Part shown: positions 35,856 to 48,600 of the stretch, piece after piece
How positions within the stretch are numbered: the first letter of the stretch is position 1
Layout of the letters: the number at the start of each line of letters is the position of its first letter
NCBI GenBank assembly: GCA_003116995.1
Contig: BDSL01000051.1
Span: 248,001 to 312,000 of the forward strand
Source of the DNA: Yamagishiella unicocca
Lineage: Eukaryota > Chlorophyta > Chlorophyceae > Chlamydomonadales > Volvocaceae
Length of the DNA stretch: 64,000 nt
Reading direction: 5' to 3'
Program-made: the position numbers and the translations under genes
Notes under the pieces: generated by a model
What the model was told of the DNA's origin: nothing
The model's database searches: none
The model's input: the letters and a program-made list of their open reading frames with translations, nothing else

Positions 35856-38800
35856 GTTGAGGCTAGTGTCGGGAGGGCGACGAACAGAACGACTTCCACG
35901 GGCTTCAAGTCACCTCGCAGCGCGCCTTAATAGTACTGTAATAACACCTGTAAAAGGTTAATGGCATATTTAGAGGAGAAAGAATTGCGCGCGCAATAAT
36001 ACAGCGTTCCTGGATGCTGCTCTACGGACGATCGCTCACCGCACAATCGTGGTCATTTTTTAAAGGGGCGCTTCCAAACGGCCATGCTCCATGTTTCCTA
36101 AGTAATCCACAAATATATCTTATCTTTAATTTTCCACGCGGCAACACCGCCGTGTGTAGAGAGAAATCGGAAGCAGCCCGGTGAAGCCTCACCGAAGGCG
36201 CGTCTTGCAGAACGTGCGGGATGGGCCCCCGACCTATATAATACGCAGACATAAATTTATGATGATTGATCAGGCCTGCTCCTGCTGTGATATATGTGAT
36301 TACGTACCCCATCCGTCACGTACTGGCGGATTCCCATAAGAAGTCCGATGCAGGCCATCAGCAACGGCTGAGCTTCTTTTGCGTAATTGATTGAGCTACT
36401 GCAGCGAATGGCGTTCGCGCTCAGTTTCATAAACCCTTGTAACGGTCTACGCACTAGGGCTCTTTGTGGTTTGGACAGATTGACTTTCGACCGGATACAT
36501 AAGGACCGTATCAGGGAAATTCTTGCAAAATTGATCATTAAGAGGCGTCTTCCGGCCTTTGGCTTGCGACAAAGAGAAAGCTGAACTGCCAAACCGGTAT
36601 GCGGTTACACGATCCCAGCATTTGGTTTCCAGCCTGTCCGCAACGTGTGTTTTTAAGGAATCCTGATGTTTGTAGGTGGCTCCTTATGCTTGGCTTGGCC
36701 AGACAATAACCACAGTAGCCTACGACGTCCCTTTTGGTGCAACAACGGTCTGCAACCTGCTGCTCGAAAACTGAAACGAAAAGACTTCATGATAACAATC
36801 CGTGCGAATCGGTTAAAGATGGATTGAGTCTAACAAAAAAGAATGTCTATCCAGGTTATTGTTCGCAAGCTCCCGGTAAATGAAGTGTGCATGACTGTTT
36901 CGGCAATCGGTGTAGTCCGAAGCTGTCCGAAGTAGCGAATAACCATACCTATGTGAACATCTACATAGCAACTTTAAATTACAAGAAGGTGAACCTGAAA
37001 TCTCCCTAGCATCCGCCATCTGTATATCGTGATTGGCCGCGGCCAGCCGTCGTGGGGTTTGGTGCGGTATCTATAGTAGGACCAGGTTTTATGCAGCAGC
37101 ATCTGTCGTTAATACACCGTAAGGGTACGTATCAGATCTAGACAGAGCATTTCTGTGCGTAATATCCGAATCCGCTGCATTTTCGGGGAGATGAGGGTAA
37201 ATTCGCGCACTGAAGACCGGATCCTGGCAGAGGCCTGTTGACTTACGAGTGGATCACATTACTAGAGGCCCCGCCTTATTGGACCGTTGCTGCCCCGGGC
37301 AAGATAAGTCGCACAGTACAGTTCGGGCGAGACGCGGATTATCATTTAGGCATCCTTGATTTTGTTAAACTTGTTGCATTTGTTGACTTACCAAAATATG
37401 ATGTGCGACGCAGGTTCCACTTTTCCGTCCACGTCCTGTGCGAACTTCGCCGCGTCAGGCCTTTATCTTGCTTTTCCCGCTCCTGACCTCCAGTCCTGGA
37501 GCCCTCAAGCCCGCACGCCTCGCACTGGCACATGACAGATAGGATGCGATGACTAGCGGAGCCTTCTGCCATGCACGTGCATATACACGCCCACAGCTTA
37601 GCAGCTGCGGTTTATCGCACTCGGCACCCCTTACGGAACGGGCGGCGTCCGTGACAGGACGATTCACCTGAAATTCCTAGCTCAAATTCCTATGATGTTG
37701 CGTGTTTCCTGCTTAAAAGTACGCGCTGGGCTGTCGGATTATCCGGGCCTGGCCATCCTGCCTATTTAAGCGCATTCTTTGCGGATACAACACTGCTGCC
37801 GTTGGCCGAGTGATTGGACGGCCTAATGAACGACAGATACGGATATTGCGCTTACACGTGCTCCTGGAGCTTACTGGGCCGGAGTGCCCCACTCCGTGTG
37901 CCACCCCCCACAGCTGGCAGCCGCGGGCAGCGCCTCAGCTAGGCTCAATTCAGCAGCGGCCCGGCGTGAGGCCACGAGCATGCTCCTACTCCTACTGTCT
38001 CGTGTTGACTGCGCCGCATATGACCACATCGACTTTACATCATCTCACTGCACCTCTCGCGCAAGGCCACCCAGCGCAGTGAGGCGCACGCATGGAAGCA
38101 TTTGCAGTGGGTGTCGTCGTCTCTCTCATCCGCCACTCGAGCACGCCAGGCAGGTAGCGGTTGTGCCCGACAGGTAGTGAATGACTCATGTGAGCCCACT
38201 GAGACCGGGCCGGACGACAGGGGGGCCCAGCGCGTAAGTCTGCCCGAGCCCACGGCCGGCGTGAAGAGCTGTGCGACGAGGTCCTCCGTCCAGTTGACCG
38301 CGATTGGCGCTGGATGGGGTATCGCTGCTTGGCAGGGCCGCACCGCCCGCCCACGAGCTAGACGGCGTCGACTCCGCATCCGCCGGCGAGGATGGATGAG
38401 CGCCGTTCGCCGCAAAGCCCGCGGAAAACGTGGCACTGGCTTGCAGCGCCGAGCGCAGTGTCGGTTGCGGTCCTGGTGCGCAAAGCGCGGTAGCCGCATC
38501 GTGGCGGTGGGCGCATAGGGCGGCCCGGCTGTCCCTTTGTTGGGTACTCCATCTTTATGCGTTATTTATAGGCGCCTGCCGGGCGCCGATCATCGGCTTC
38601 ATGGACGTCGCCTTTATGGGGCAGCCGGTTGTCGACCGTTGCCGCTTCGCTCAACCGCCGAACCTGCCCGAGCATTGTATCCCCGCCAGCCTTGAATGTA
38701 CAGGCGACTGGTTTGGTTGCGCGCTGGCCAATTTTGCTGCGGGGATTGCCGGAGCGATCGGTACGACTCGGCGGGTCAGGGTCTCCCGATTGCCGAGGCA

Positions 38801-39605
38801 GGGGTCGAAGTCAATCGACAAGGTTGAACTAAATGGTAGCTGGGGAAATAGTGATAACGCTTTTTAAATGGTAGCTGGGGAAATAGTGATAACGCTTTTT
38901 AAGGCACTGGCAATCACGTATGACAGACACGCCCAGCTGGAGACCTGAAACTGCAATGCCTCATGTCTGGAGATCGATGGAACCGAGGAAGGGAATCAAA
39001 GTATAAGTGACAGGCAAGCAACTACACCGGGAAGTCGTTGCGCTCAATAGGCAACATTTGGCGAAGTATGGTGTGTATATGTGCTCGAGTTTACACGTAC
39101 GCGGCGGATCTGGAAAACTACCTTGGGAGCGTACAGTTTCCTCACCTGTATGTCTTTCGTAACCTGTGCCAATGGCAAAAACCTGACGCGGAATCGATGC
39201 CTCCTTATGCAACTGCAGTCTGTCCGACTAGCGCGCTCCTTGCAAACTGGGATCACGACGTCCGGGTTTCGTACATTCCATTACGCGGACACAGTGGAAT
39301 TGCAAATCGTGTAATTTGCATCAGCCATCAGCAACGAATCACAGGTGTTGTGGGACTTGGCTGACACATCAAAGGGGTGTCCCAGGTTCGGGCTGTATGC
39401 GTCGGTTGGGGCCTGTCCGGCCTGACAAAACGCAATGCGTCGCATGCAGTCACACGCATGCACACTATCTTACAGAATATTTGAATCTACAGAATCCTGG
39501 TTGCAAGGCCGTAGACCCTCACTCACTATCGTACATCCGACCCGGGGAGGCACAGGGAATGTCCAAACCAACGGCAACACGCAACGTGCAATGTCCTAAT
39601 GGGTC
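35856..39605. other. Divergent intergenic region, Aurora-like kinase / R2
   Basis: 3.7 kb, AT-richer than the genes. It should hold both promoters. I see no convincing coding exon; a GC-rich island near 38000-38500 has overlapping frames on both strands without a recognisable family. Confidence 0.5.
38831..38900 (+). repeat. Perfect 35-bp tandem duplication
   Basis: A 35-bp unit (AAATGGTAGCTGGGGAAATA...CGCTTTTT) is repeated without a mismatch at 38831-38865 and 38866-38900, suggesting a very recent duplication. Confidence 0.9.
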
Positions 39606-42600
39606 ATGAAACTTGCTGCGCCTAGTCGCGATGTCGATGTCTCCAAGACAGTCTTGGCGATGTCCAGTCACTGCAAAATGAGGACACACACGACACAGGG
39701 ATTTTGCAGTCTCATGGGGATGCTCGTAATTATTCTGCTGCTGCACATCGCGCCCCTGGTCACTTGCAGCGCTGGGAGTGCGAGCACGTCGCAAGAATTT
39801 TTCGCTCTGTTGACGCAGCCTGGCATCCAGACTATCTACTTGAATAATGATATATCGCTCGAGCCGCGAGACGCCCCACTGGCACCCGTTAACTTGACGA
39901 CTAGCCTGTCTATAGTCGCTGGAGTCCCTGCGCCTCAGCTTACAAGCCTCGCAGGTAAAGATGGACTATAAGTACTTTATCCATTTTAAACGTTGGCTAA
40001 GTCTGACCAGTTACCTTCAACGCGGTTTCTAACTTCCGCACCCATGCCTACGCCGCGCATACAGCCAACTATATTGCGAACAAGTTACGGCTTCGCTCAG
40101 GGATTACTTTGACATTTAATCGGATCATCTTGTCGGGCATTCTGCGAGGGTGAGTGTGGCCGCGTGCCCGCGCGCGTCCAAACGGTATACCTCCACTATG
40201 GGATTTGCGATGAAAACCCGTGTACTTTGGGGATGGAAAGCAGCCTTTTGAGGGCGCACATGGCGAGGGGTGAGGGTTCCAGCTCGGTGCTGGGCGCCTT
40301 AGACGGGCGGGATAACGATGCACGCACGAGCCTCTGCGCGGGGGCTTCCCCCTCCCCTCTCCCCTCCCTCGACCTATGCGGGCAAACACACACACACGCA
40401 CACATACACACTCACCCCCTGGCTCGCTGGTCGCACTCCCCAGGACCGGGCAGCACCTGGACATGCTCTCTCGCTCCGACGGCGGCGCAGTGGTCTATGT
40501 CAACACCATCAACCATAGGGCTGCGTGGTGGGTCAGTGCGGAGAGCAGGAGGGGAGGAGTGGGTCAGTGCCGGAGAGCAGGAGGGGAAGAGTGGAGGCGC
40601 CGTTGGGTGGGCGCCAGAGAGGGACGGGGGGCTGCTCCCGCGCTGGCGGGTATGACGGCGCGGAGGGCAGCGAAGGGCGGGTCGGGAAGCGCGGGTCAGG
40701 GAGGGGAATGGCGGCGGGAAATGCTGGCGCGGCAATGCGCGGGCCCCAGTACCTGCATCACCGCAACCCTTTGACTCTTTCCGCCCCTGCCCGCCCTGCC
40801 CGCCCCGCCGCGTCCGAACTCGGACTCGAACCCGGGCCTTGCTCCTCCACCTTGCGCCCGCGCGTCCTGCACAATAAAGCCTACCGTTCGACTTATCCTT
40901 CAAGCAGCTCTCGTCGCTGCCTCCGCCGAGGCCTGATGCCGGCATGGCTGGACGGTCGCCCGGGGAGCCGCGGGTGCTGTCAGTGCAAAACACCTCGGGC
41001 CCGCTGTGCTGGGAGACACCCACGCGCCGCGACGTGTGCATGTCGCCGTACCTGGATGTTGTGTCGTACAGCACGTACAACCAGATTATCGACGGCGAGG
41101 TGCCGGCCAACGGCGGCTACAACTCCTTCTTCGACCACTCCTTCGGCGTGTGCGATCGGGAGATCAGCAGCTCCTGCCTGGCCAGCAAGGGCGCGGACCT
41201 GTGCCTGGCGGCGGCTCTCACCTCGAAGGAGGCGGAGGTAGAGGAGGAGGAGGAGCACGGGTCGAACTCTCCGCCCGTGGGCCTAGCGATCGGCCTGGGC
41301 GTTGGACTGGGAGGTGGGACGGGGAGAGTTGGGAATGGGAGGGGGGAGGGGGAGATGGGACTGGGAGAGTTGAAAGGTGGGGAGGGTGGGGCTGGGTTGC
41401 TGGGTATGGAGCTTGCTAGGGGGGGGGACCGTGTCGCGGCGGTGGTTGGGCGGCGGCGTCCTAGCTGCGGGATGACACAGCACCAGGGTTCTCCCCCACC
41501 ACCGGCCGTGGATGCGCGGATTACCTCATGCGCCCCCCACCATCAGGGAGGCGCAGGTGACGCGGAGTGGCTTCTGAGGTCGTCTGGTTTTGGCGGCAAC
41601 ACACCGCCCTCCCGGGCTCGACCCGTCTGACCCCTGCCCGTGTTTCCTCGGCCCTGCCCTGGGACCGACCCCTGGACCCTCTCCCTGGACCGGTATCCAC
41701 AACACCAGGCGCGTTGCTGCTGTCAGTCGGGCTCATAGCGCTGTTCGTTCGCAGCCACTGGCGCCAGCGGCGGGCAGCCCTTGCGGCCAGCTCCAAGCTG
41801 TCAGCCGGCTTCGAAACCGCAGCTGGCAGCGCCAGTACGCTTGGCGGTGCGCGAACGCAGAGTGATCTGGAGAAGGGCGGCGGCGCGGCGGCAACGGCAG
41901 CCGCCGCTGGTGCGGCGGCAGCAGGGACTCAGGCGGCGGCAGCAGGGACTCAGGCGGCCCGGCGGGGTCCTTCCTCAACACGGCTGGGGGAGGGCGGCGG
42001 CAAGGGCGGCGGCTCGCCGGCGCCGATGGCTGCCGGAAGTACTTTGGTGACTGGCAGCGGCGGCAGCAGCAGCAACAGCGGCGTGACGGTCGAGGTCTCG
42101 TCCGTTGTGATGGTGCAGCGGGGGGCGGAGAGCGTGGTGGCGAGTGCGGGTGCGGGAGCAGGTACGGTGGGTCGGGGGGGGAGCGGGGACAGTGGGCAAC
42201 TGCTGCTGGTGACGGTTGCAGGGGGGGTCTCGGGTCGCGTTGTGACACGGGTGGGGGGGGCGGGGGGGCGGGGGGCGGGGGGGGCGGGGTGCGGGGGGGG
42301 CTGCGGGCGGGGTTTCGTGGGAGTGACATGACCTCACCAGCACGTGTACGTGGGGGGAGCGAGCCGTTGTCAGTTGCGGTGCTGGGCTGCGGGCTCCGGA
42401 GCGAGCCGACCGCCCTGGCACACGCTGTCGTACTGTGACCCCACCTGAGGGTGCCCCGCCCCCCAGTCTCCTAACTCCTATGTCGTGAAACCGGGTCTTC
42501 GTGGATTGTGTTTTTCCCCCCTCCAGGTCTGGGTGAGGTGGAGGCAGCCCGCCTGCACCTCCTGGCTAACGCGGCCAGGCGGCGGGGGGGCCGCAGCGCG

Positions 42601-45600
42601 CCGCTGGATGTCGAGGTGCTGCAGCTGCTAGGGCAGGTGGGGCGGGGCGGCGGTGGTGCTGCAGCTGCTGGGGCAGGTGGGGGCTGGGTTTTAGGGTACT
42701 GGCTCTTGCTCGAAGCGTCGGAGGCTTCAAAGGCGCGGCAGGGGGGGGGCGGCTACCAGGTTCCGTAACCCGCCAGGTGATGGGACGGGCGGGCAAGGCG
42801 CGTGGGGACATGGTGGGAGGGGTCCCGGGCGGTGCTGCGGTGCTCGTGTGTGGGAGCCACGGACCTGCCGTGTGCTGCTGCCGTGTGCTGCTGCCGTGTG
42901 CGACCCAATTCCACGCGCCACAGTGCTCTCCTCTCCGCCATTGTGCCCTTCTCTCCACACCCTGCCGTGTGCTGCTGCCGCGTGCTGCTGCCATGTGCTG
43001 CTGCCGCTGCCGCTGCCGCCCCAGGGGTCCTTCGGCAAGGTGTACAAAGGTGGGGGCGACCGCGGTGTGCCTGCACGGAGGCCCAAGCGGGACCGAAAGC
43101 GTGCTGCGCCTCCTGTACGTGTGTGTCGATACTGGTAACATAAACGCTTATGCACCGGATGTGTGTACGGCGTCATGTCGATGCTTGGTTTACCGAAATG
43201 CGTGTCTGATTGCGTGTGTGTATGTTTCTGTATGTGCATGTGCGTGTGCGTGTGTGTATGCGCGTGTGTGTGTATGCTTCAGGGATCTGGCACGGCACGC
43301 TGGTGGCGCTCAAGGCGCAGGTGCTGCCTCCCTCGCTCAGCGGCGACGCGCGGCGGCGCCACATGGCTGTCATGGAGGCGGCCATCTCCTCCGCCATCAA
43401 CCACCCGGCCATCGTGCAGACCTTCTGCTACAGCTTCAGACCCATCAAGGACACCGTGGCGCGCACAGTCGTGTACGTCTGCGAGTGGAGGGAGGAAGGG
43501 AGGGGGTGGCGGGGAGGGAGGGGGTGGCGGGGAGGGAGGGGATGGCGGGGAAACCCGTGTGAAAAGACGTGCGGAGGCGAGGAAAGAGGAAAGGCCGTGA
43601 TGGGGTCGGGGGCAGGCCGCGGCCCGGGGCTGACGGGATACTGGGCGAGTGGGAGGAGAAGAACCCGGAGGGGGGGGGAGCCTAGCGTGGAGCGGAGGGG
43701 GTTCCCTGGGTATGGTGTGTTATGTCCACTGGTGTGCTGCTGCGTCGCACATCGGCATGAAGCGAGTGAGCCCCATCAAAGGGGGGGCTGGGGATGCCTT
43801 CCCGTTGCACTAACCCGCCCATACACACACACACACACACACTCTCAAACACACACTCCGCCCCCCCACGCCCACGCCACGCACTCCCAACCGAGCGTAC
43901 TCTCGCGCCCCGCCCCCTCGCCCTCCCCCTCCCCCTCCCCCTCGCCCCCGCCAACCTGGCACAGCAGCGTGTCCGCTCGCGCCAAGCCCTCCAGGTCCTC
44001 GACCACCCCGGAGGAGCAGGGGGAGCTCAGGGCAGGTGAGTCTGACTGCTCGGCGCGCCGGCAGGGTCGGGGGAGGGGGTCGTGTGGGTCTGACGGAGCG
44101 TCGAGTCCTTAGGGTTTTAGGTAGCTTGCGATTGAAGAGAAATGTGGATAACGTAGAGCTTGGTGTCCCTGCTCCGGCGTGTGTCTCTTGTGTCTTGTCC
44201 AAAACACGAGGTAGGGTCAGAGCGAGTGGCTGCTGCTCGGATGCAGCGGTGGTGAGAAGCTCCCTTCCCTCGTGTGTGCGGTGCGCGCGGTTTTGGAAGC
44301 AGGCAGCGACAAGCGCGGCGCCGAGCGCGACGACGAGGATTGCGTCGGCGGCAGCGAGGACTACGGCCACGAGCTGCTGCTGGTCCTTGAGTGAGTGAGC
44401 GCGTGCCGTGTGTGCTCCAACCACCCGAAGGGGGGGGCCGTGCCTTGGCTGTGTAGTTGCTTTGCACAGTCGCTTCCGGCCGAGGCGGTGAATGCTGGTG
44501 ACCATACTTCCCAGGCCTAGCGGGGATGCTGTTGACACCATTTCCCGGACCGAAGGGGGGTATGAAAAGAATTGGTTACTCGAGCGGGCCTAGGGGGGAA
44601 GGCACTGACCCACGCTGTCCCAGTCCACTCCACGGCCCTCTCCTCTCTCTCCTCTCTCTCTCCTGTCCTGTCGTTTCTCTCCAGTTTCAGACCACGGGTT
44701 TCTTCTCTCCCTCTCTCCCCCTGACCCTACAGGTACTGCGACTGCGGCTCCCTCCGGGCCGCCTTGGACAAGGGAACCTTCCACGCTGCCCGACCCTGGC
44801 CGTGGGACTGGCGCAGAGCCTTACAAGCAGCCGGCGTGTCAGCAGCAGCGGAGGGCGGCGCTACCGCCGCCGCCGCCGCCGCCGCCGCGGGGGCCCGACC
44901 GACGTGGCGGCCGCCGCCGGGGGTACCCCCCGACGCCGATACCTTGGCGCAGATGTGGGCCGCGATCGCCGCCTGCGGCCCGGCGCCCCCAGCCAGCACG
45001 CCAGATGGTGACAAGCGCAGCGGCAACTCGACCGACGGCGCAACCAGCCGCCTGTCCGATGCCGTGCCCCACGCGGTCGGTGCGGCGGGAGGTGAGGATG
45101 GGGCGCTGCCAGCTGGCGCCGCCGCCGGCGTCGGAAGCGCGCCGACGGCGCCCGCCGCCGCCGGCGCGACGAGCGCAGGTACGACAACGGCGACGAGCGG
45201 GCCCAGCTGCCTTCAGGTGGGTGGAGTCGCCGCCTCGGACCTGCCCAGCCAGTTGTGGCCTATTTTGGACGCCTACGAGCCGGACTTTACGGACGGGAAG
45301 TTTGAGGTCCTGGTGCCGGCGGCGGACTTGACTGAAGGCGAAGCTCCCGCGGCCGTACCCGCATCCGTCACCGACCTCGCTCCAGGGGTGGTCGTGGGTT
45401 CCACACTGGCGGGTGCGCCCACAGTCGCCACGTCGTTTGTGTCGTCCTTCAGCAACGGGGTGGGCAGCAGCGCCGCCGACAACGCCGCGGCGGCGGCGGC
45501 GGCGGACCGAATGGCGATGATGTACCTCCTGCAGCAGGCGGCGGCGATGGCGGCGGCGTCGAATGACCCAGGGGTCGGCGGCTACGCCAAGGTGCTGGCG

Positions 45601-48600
45601 GAGTTCGCCAGCGCCAGTAACTTCACGGGGATGGTCGGCTTGGGAACGTCCAGTATGGGTGTGGGGTCCGCGGGGCAGGCGGCGGCTGGGGAGCCGGCGG
45701 GGGGAGGGGACGATTCGAGTGAGGGGACGATGATTGCGCCGCCGGCGGCGCTGCTGGCGGCGGCGGGGCTGGCGCTGCCTGGCGCCGCCGGCGGCAGCAG
45801 CGTCGAGCCGCCGCCTATCAGCCGGGGGGCCAGTGATGCGCGGATGCCGAATTCGGCGGTGGGGTCGGGGGAGGCGAGCAGCCAACCGCAGCCGGCGATT
45901 CGGTACGGCATGATGCTGGCAGTGGCGGCGGATGTGGCTAGCGGGCTGCTGCACCTGCACGCGCACGGCGTCGTACACGGGTGAGGCTGCTGCTTTGTGT
46001 GGGTGGGGGGGGGGGGGTGGGGGGGGGGGGTAAAGAGAATCCGCGAATCTACGTGTGTGTGGGGGGGGATGTGTTTTAAAAATGCTGTGTGTATGTGTGT
46101 TTTATAGATGCTGCGCTGAGCCGCGAAGGAGACTGAGCGCGAAGAGACCAAGGAATCCGGAGGCAGGGCGAGGCGCCAATAGTTACCGAAAGAAGCCCAG
46201 AGTGTGTCCACGAGAAGCCATAATTCCGATTATGTAGACGCCGTCCGCGCAGCGCTCCGATAGCCAGAAGGACGGTGGCGTGCGGCTGAGCTCCAGTCGC
46301 GACCCTAACAACCGACGCCGCGCTGCTGCGGCGTAGGCGTGGCGCGAAGCTCCTACAACTACTGAGCCTAAGTACCTAGTGACCTATCCTAGTGCGCAAG
46401 GCAGGGGTATAGGTAACAACTTCGCGTGCGATGCCAGTAACAGACAGAGTGCCCGGCACAGGAATCCCAGCCCATGCCAAATGCGAGGAAACTGACCGCT
46501 GGCGGGGTGTGTGTGTGTGTGTGTGTGTGTACCAGCCGGGGGCCGGGGATTGTGCCACGTGTCTGAATGCGTGCCCCATGATAGTGCTTGTGTGGTTGTG
46601 CCGTAGCTGTCGTATCTGTCCGAAAGGCGTACGGATAGGGACTACGTGGTAGCTACGAAGCTGTCACAGCTCGTTGGTGGTGGAGCTCGTACCTGCGCCG
46701 CCACCTGCCACTGTCCCGCCCACACCTCACAACGACCTGCTACAACCGCAACCGCAACCGCCACGTGTACCCACCACCTACCACCCACCACCCGCAACCG
46801 GCGTACCACGCACGCGCGTTTCCGTTAGTCCACCTAAGACCTTTCAAAAATCCGCCCTAAGACGCTTCAAAACCCTTTTTAAAAACTTTAAAATCCTTTG
46901 AACCGTAAGACGCTTCAAAACCCTTTTAAATTCCTTTAAAATCCTTTGAACCCTACAAAACCCAAAAACCCTGACGACCCCAGGGATGTCAAAGCCAGCA
47001 ACGTGTTGCTCAAGCAAATCGCGGTGTCAGACCCCTGGGAGGCGGCCGGCAGGGCCGTGGACGGGGCGGCCTCGTCGGCCTCGTCCGCCAGCGAGCCGCT
47101 CGGGCCGCCGCCCAGCACCGCCCCGAGCGAGCGGGGTCCCCGGCTGGGGTTGTGCGCCAAGGTGCGCGGTAGGCGAGGTGACGGCAGTGCATCCCTCCTC
47201 GGGCCGAGAGGGGCGCGGGGGGCGAAGTGAAGGCGGTGCATCCCCCCGCGGGCGGAGGGGGGTGCGGCTTGGGGTCCTTGTGTTCGCAACAGCAGGAGCA
47301 GCAGCAGCAGCCTAGTGTGCCAGGCATGGCGATGCGGCCCAAAGCTAGACTGCCTCCTGCCTGTCCGCGTGAGCGCTGCTCGTCCAGTCACCCCAGCCCC
47401 GCTCGTACCTTGTCGTATTACCTTGTCGTATTACCTTGTCGTATTAGCTTGTCGTATTACCTTGTCGTATTACCTTGTCGTGTTGTTTGTCGTACTACCT
47501 TGTCGTACACCTTTCAGGTGTCCGACTTCGGTCTGAGCACCATGCTGTCGGCCGCCAACACTGACTCGCACATCAGCGCCACCACCGCTGCCGGGTCGCT
47601 GTCGCACATGTCGCCAGGTGCTCTTACGCCGGGTCGGGGGGCTTCGAGGAAGCCGCGTTGGGGGGCGGGGCTGTCGGGAGGCAGGGCTGTACGGGGTCGG
47701 GAGGCGGGGCTGTCGGGGGTTGGCAGTTGGGAATTGGGGGGCGGGAATCGCTGTCGGGAGTTGGGAGTTGGGGCTGTCGGGAGGCTATTGGAGTCGGGGC
47801 TGCATAGGGCCCTCTGGGGGCAGGGCGGATGCAGGACTCGGGTGGGGGGTGGCGGGGCGGGGCTGGTGCGGCACATGAGCGGGCGCTGACGTGGGAAGGA
47901 ACGAGGACACGAAGGGACGAGACGTAGCGCTGGCCAACCAATGTATGTGCCTGTGCATCCGGTGCTCCGCCTGAAGGAGTCGGAGAGGGAGTCGTAGCCC
48001 GGTGCGTCTTCACAGCGGCGCTGCAGGTCGGCTGTGGCGGCCGTCAACTCAAGCAGCCGGCATCCCAGCCCAGCCCAGCCCAGCCCAGCCGTGTTCCCAT
48101 CCACTAACTGACGTCTCTCGCGCCCATCCCATTCGCCCGCCTCGCCCCGCCCCCCCGCCCGCCAGAGCTGCTCCTCTGCGGCCACATCAGCAAGGCGAAC
48201 GACATTTACGCGTACGGCGTGTTGCTGTTCGAGCTCTTCACCGGGGAGCGCGCCTGGGAGGGCATGCCGCGCGCGCTGCTGCCAGCTCGGGTGCGAACCG
48301 CACCACACCGCACCGCACCGCACCTGGGGGGTGGTGGAGGGGAAGGAGTCGGCGACGGGAGCAGGGGACGGGCCGTATCCTCGTGCGGCTGTCGAAGGAA
48401 GGCTGGATTGTGCCGTTGCTGGCGGTGGGGGTGGCGGTGGGGGTGGGGGTGGGGGTGTGTATGGGTGAGCTGGCTGCCGCGCCAAGCCAAGCCGCAGCAC
48501 AAGTTGGCACTCCGCCACTTCTGGCGTCAGGTTGCCGTACTTCCCCAGGCTTGTCCATGGGTACCTGATCCGTCCACGGTGTTGCTGCTGCGGTTGTTGG

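Noticed and set aside
38035..38499. 154-codon minus-strand frame (NWTEDLVAQLF...) upstream of R2
   Set aside because: Overlapping frames on both strands look equally plausible, there is no family match, and no splice structure supports it. Probably a GC-island artefact.
40790..40860. B-box-like sequence (GGGTTCGAGTCCG on the minus strand) suggesting a tRNA gene
   Set aside because: No matching A box, acceptor stem or anticodon arm at the right distance, and the T stem pairs poorly. It lies in an R2 intron.
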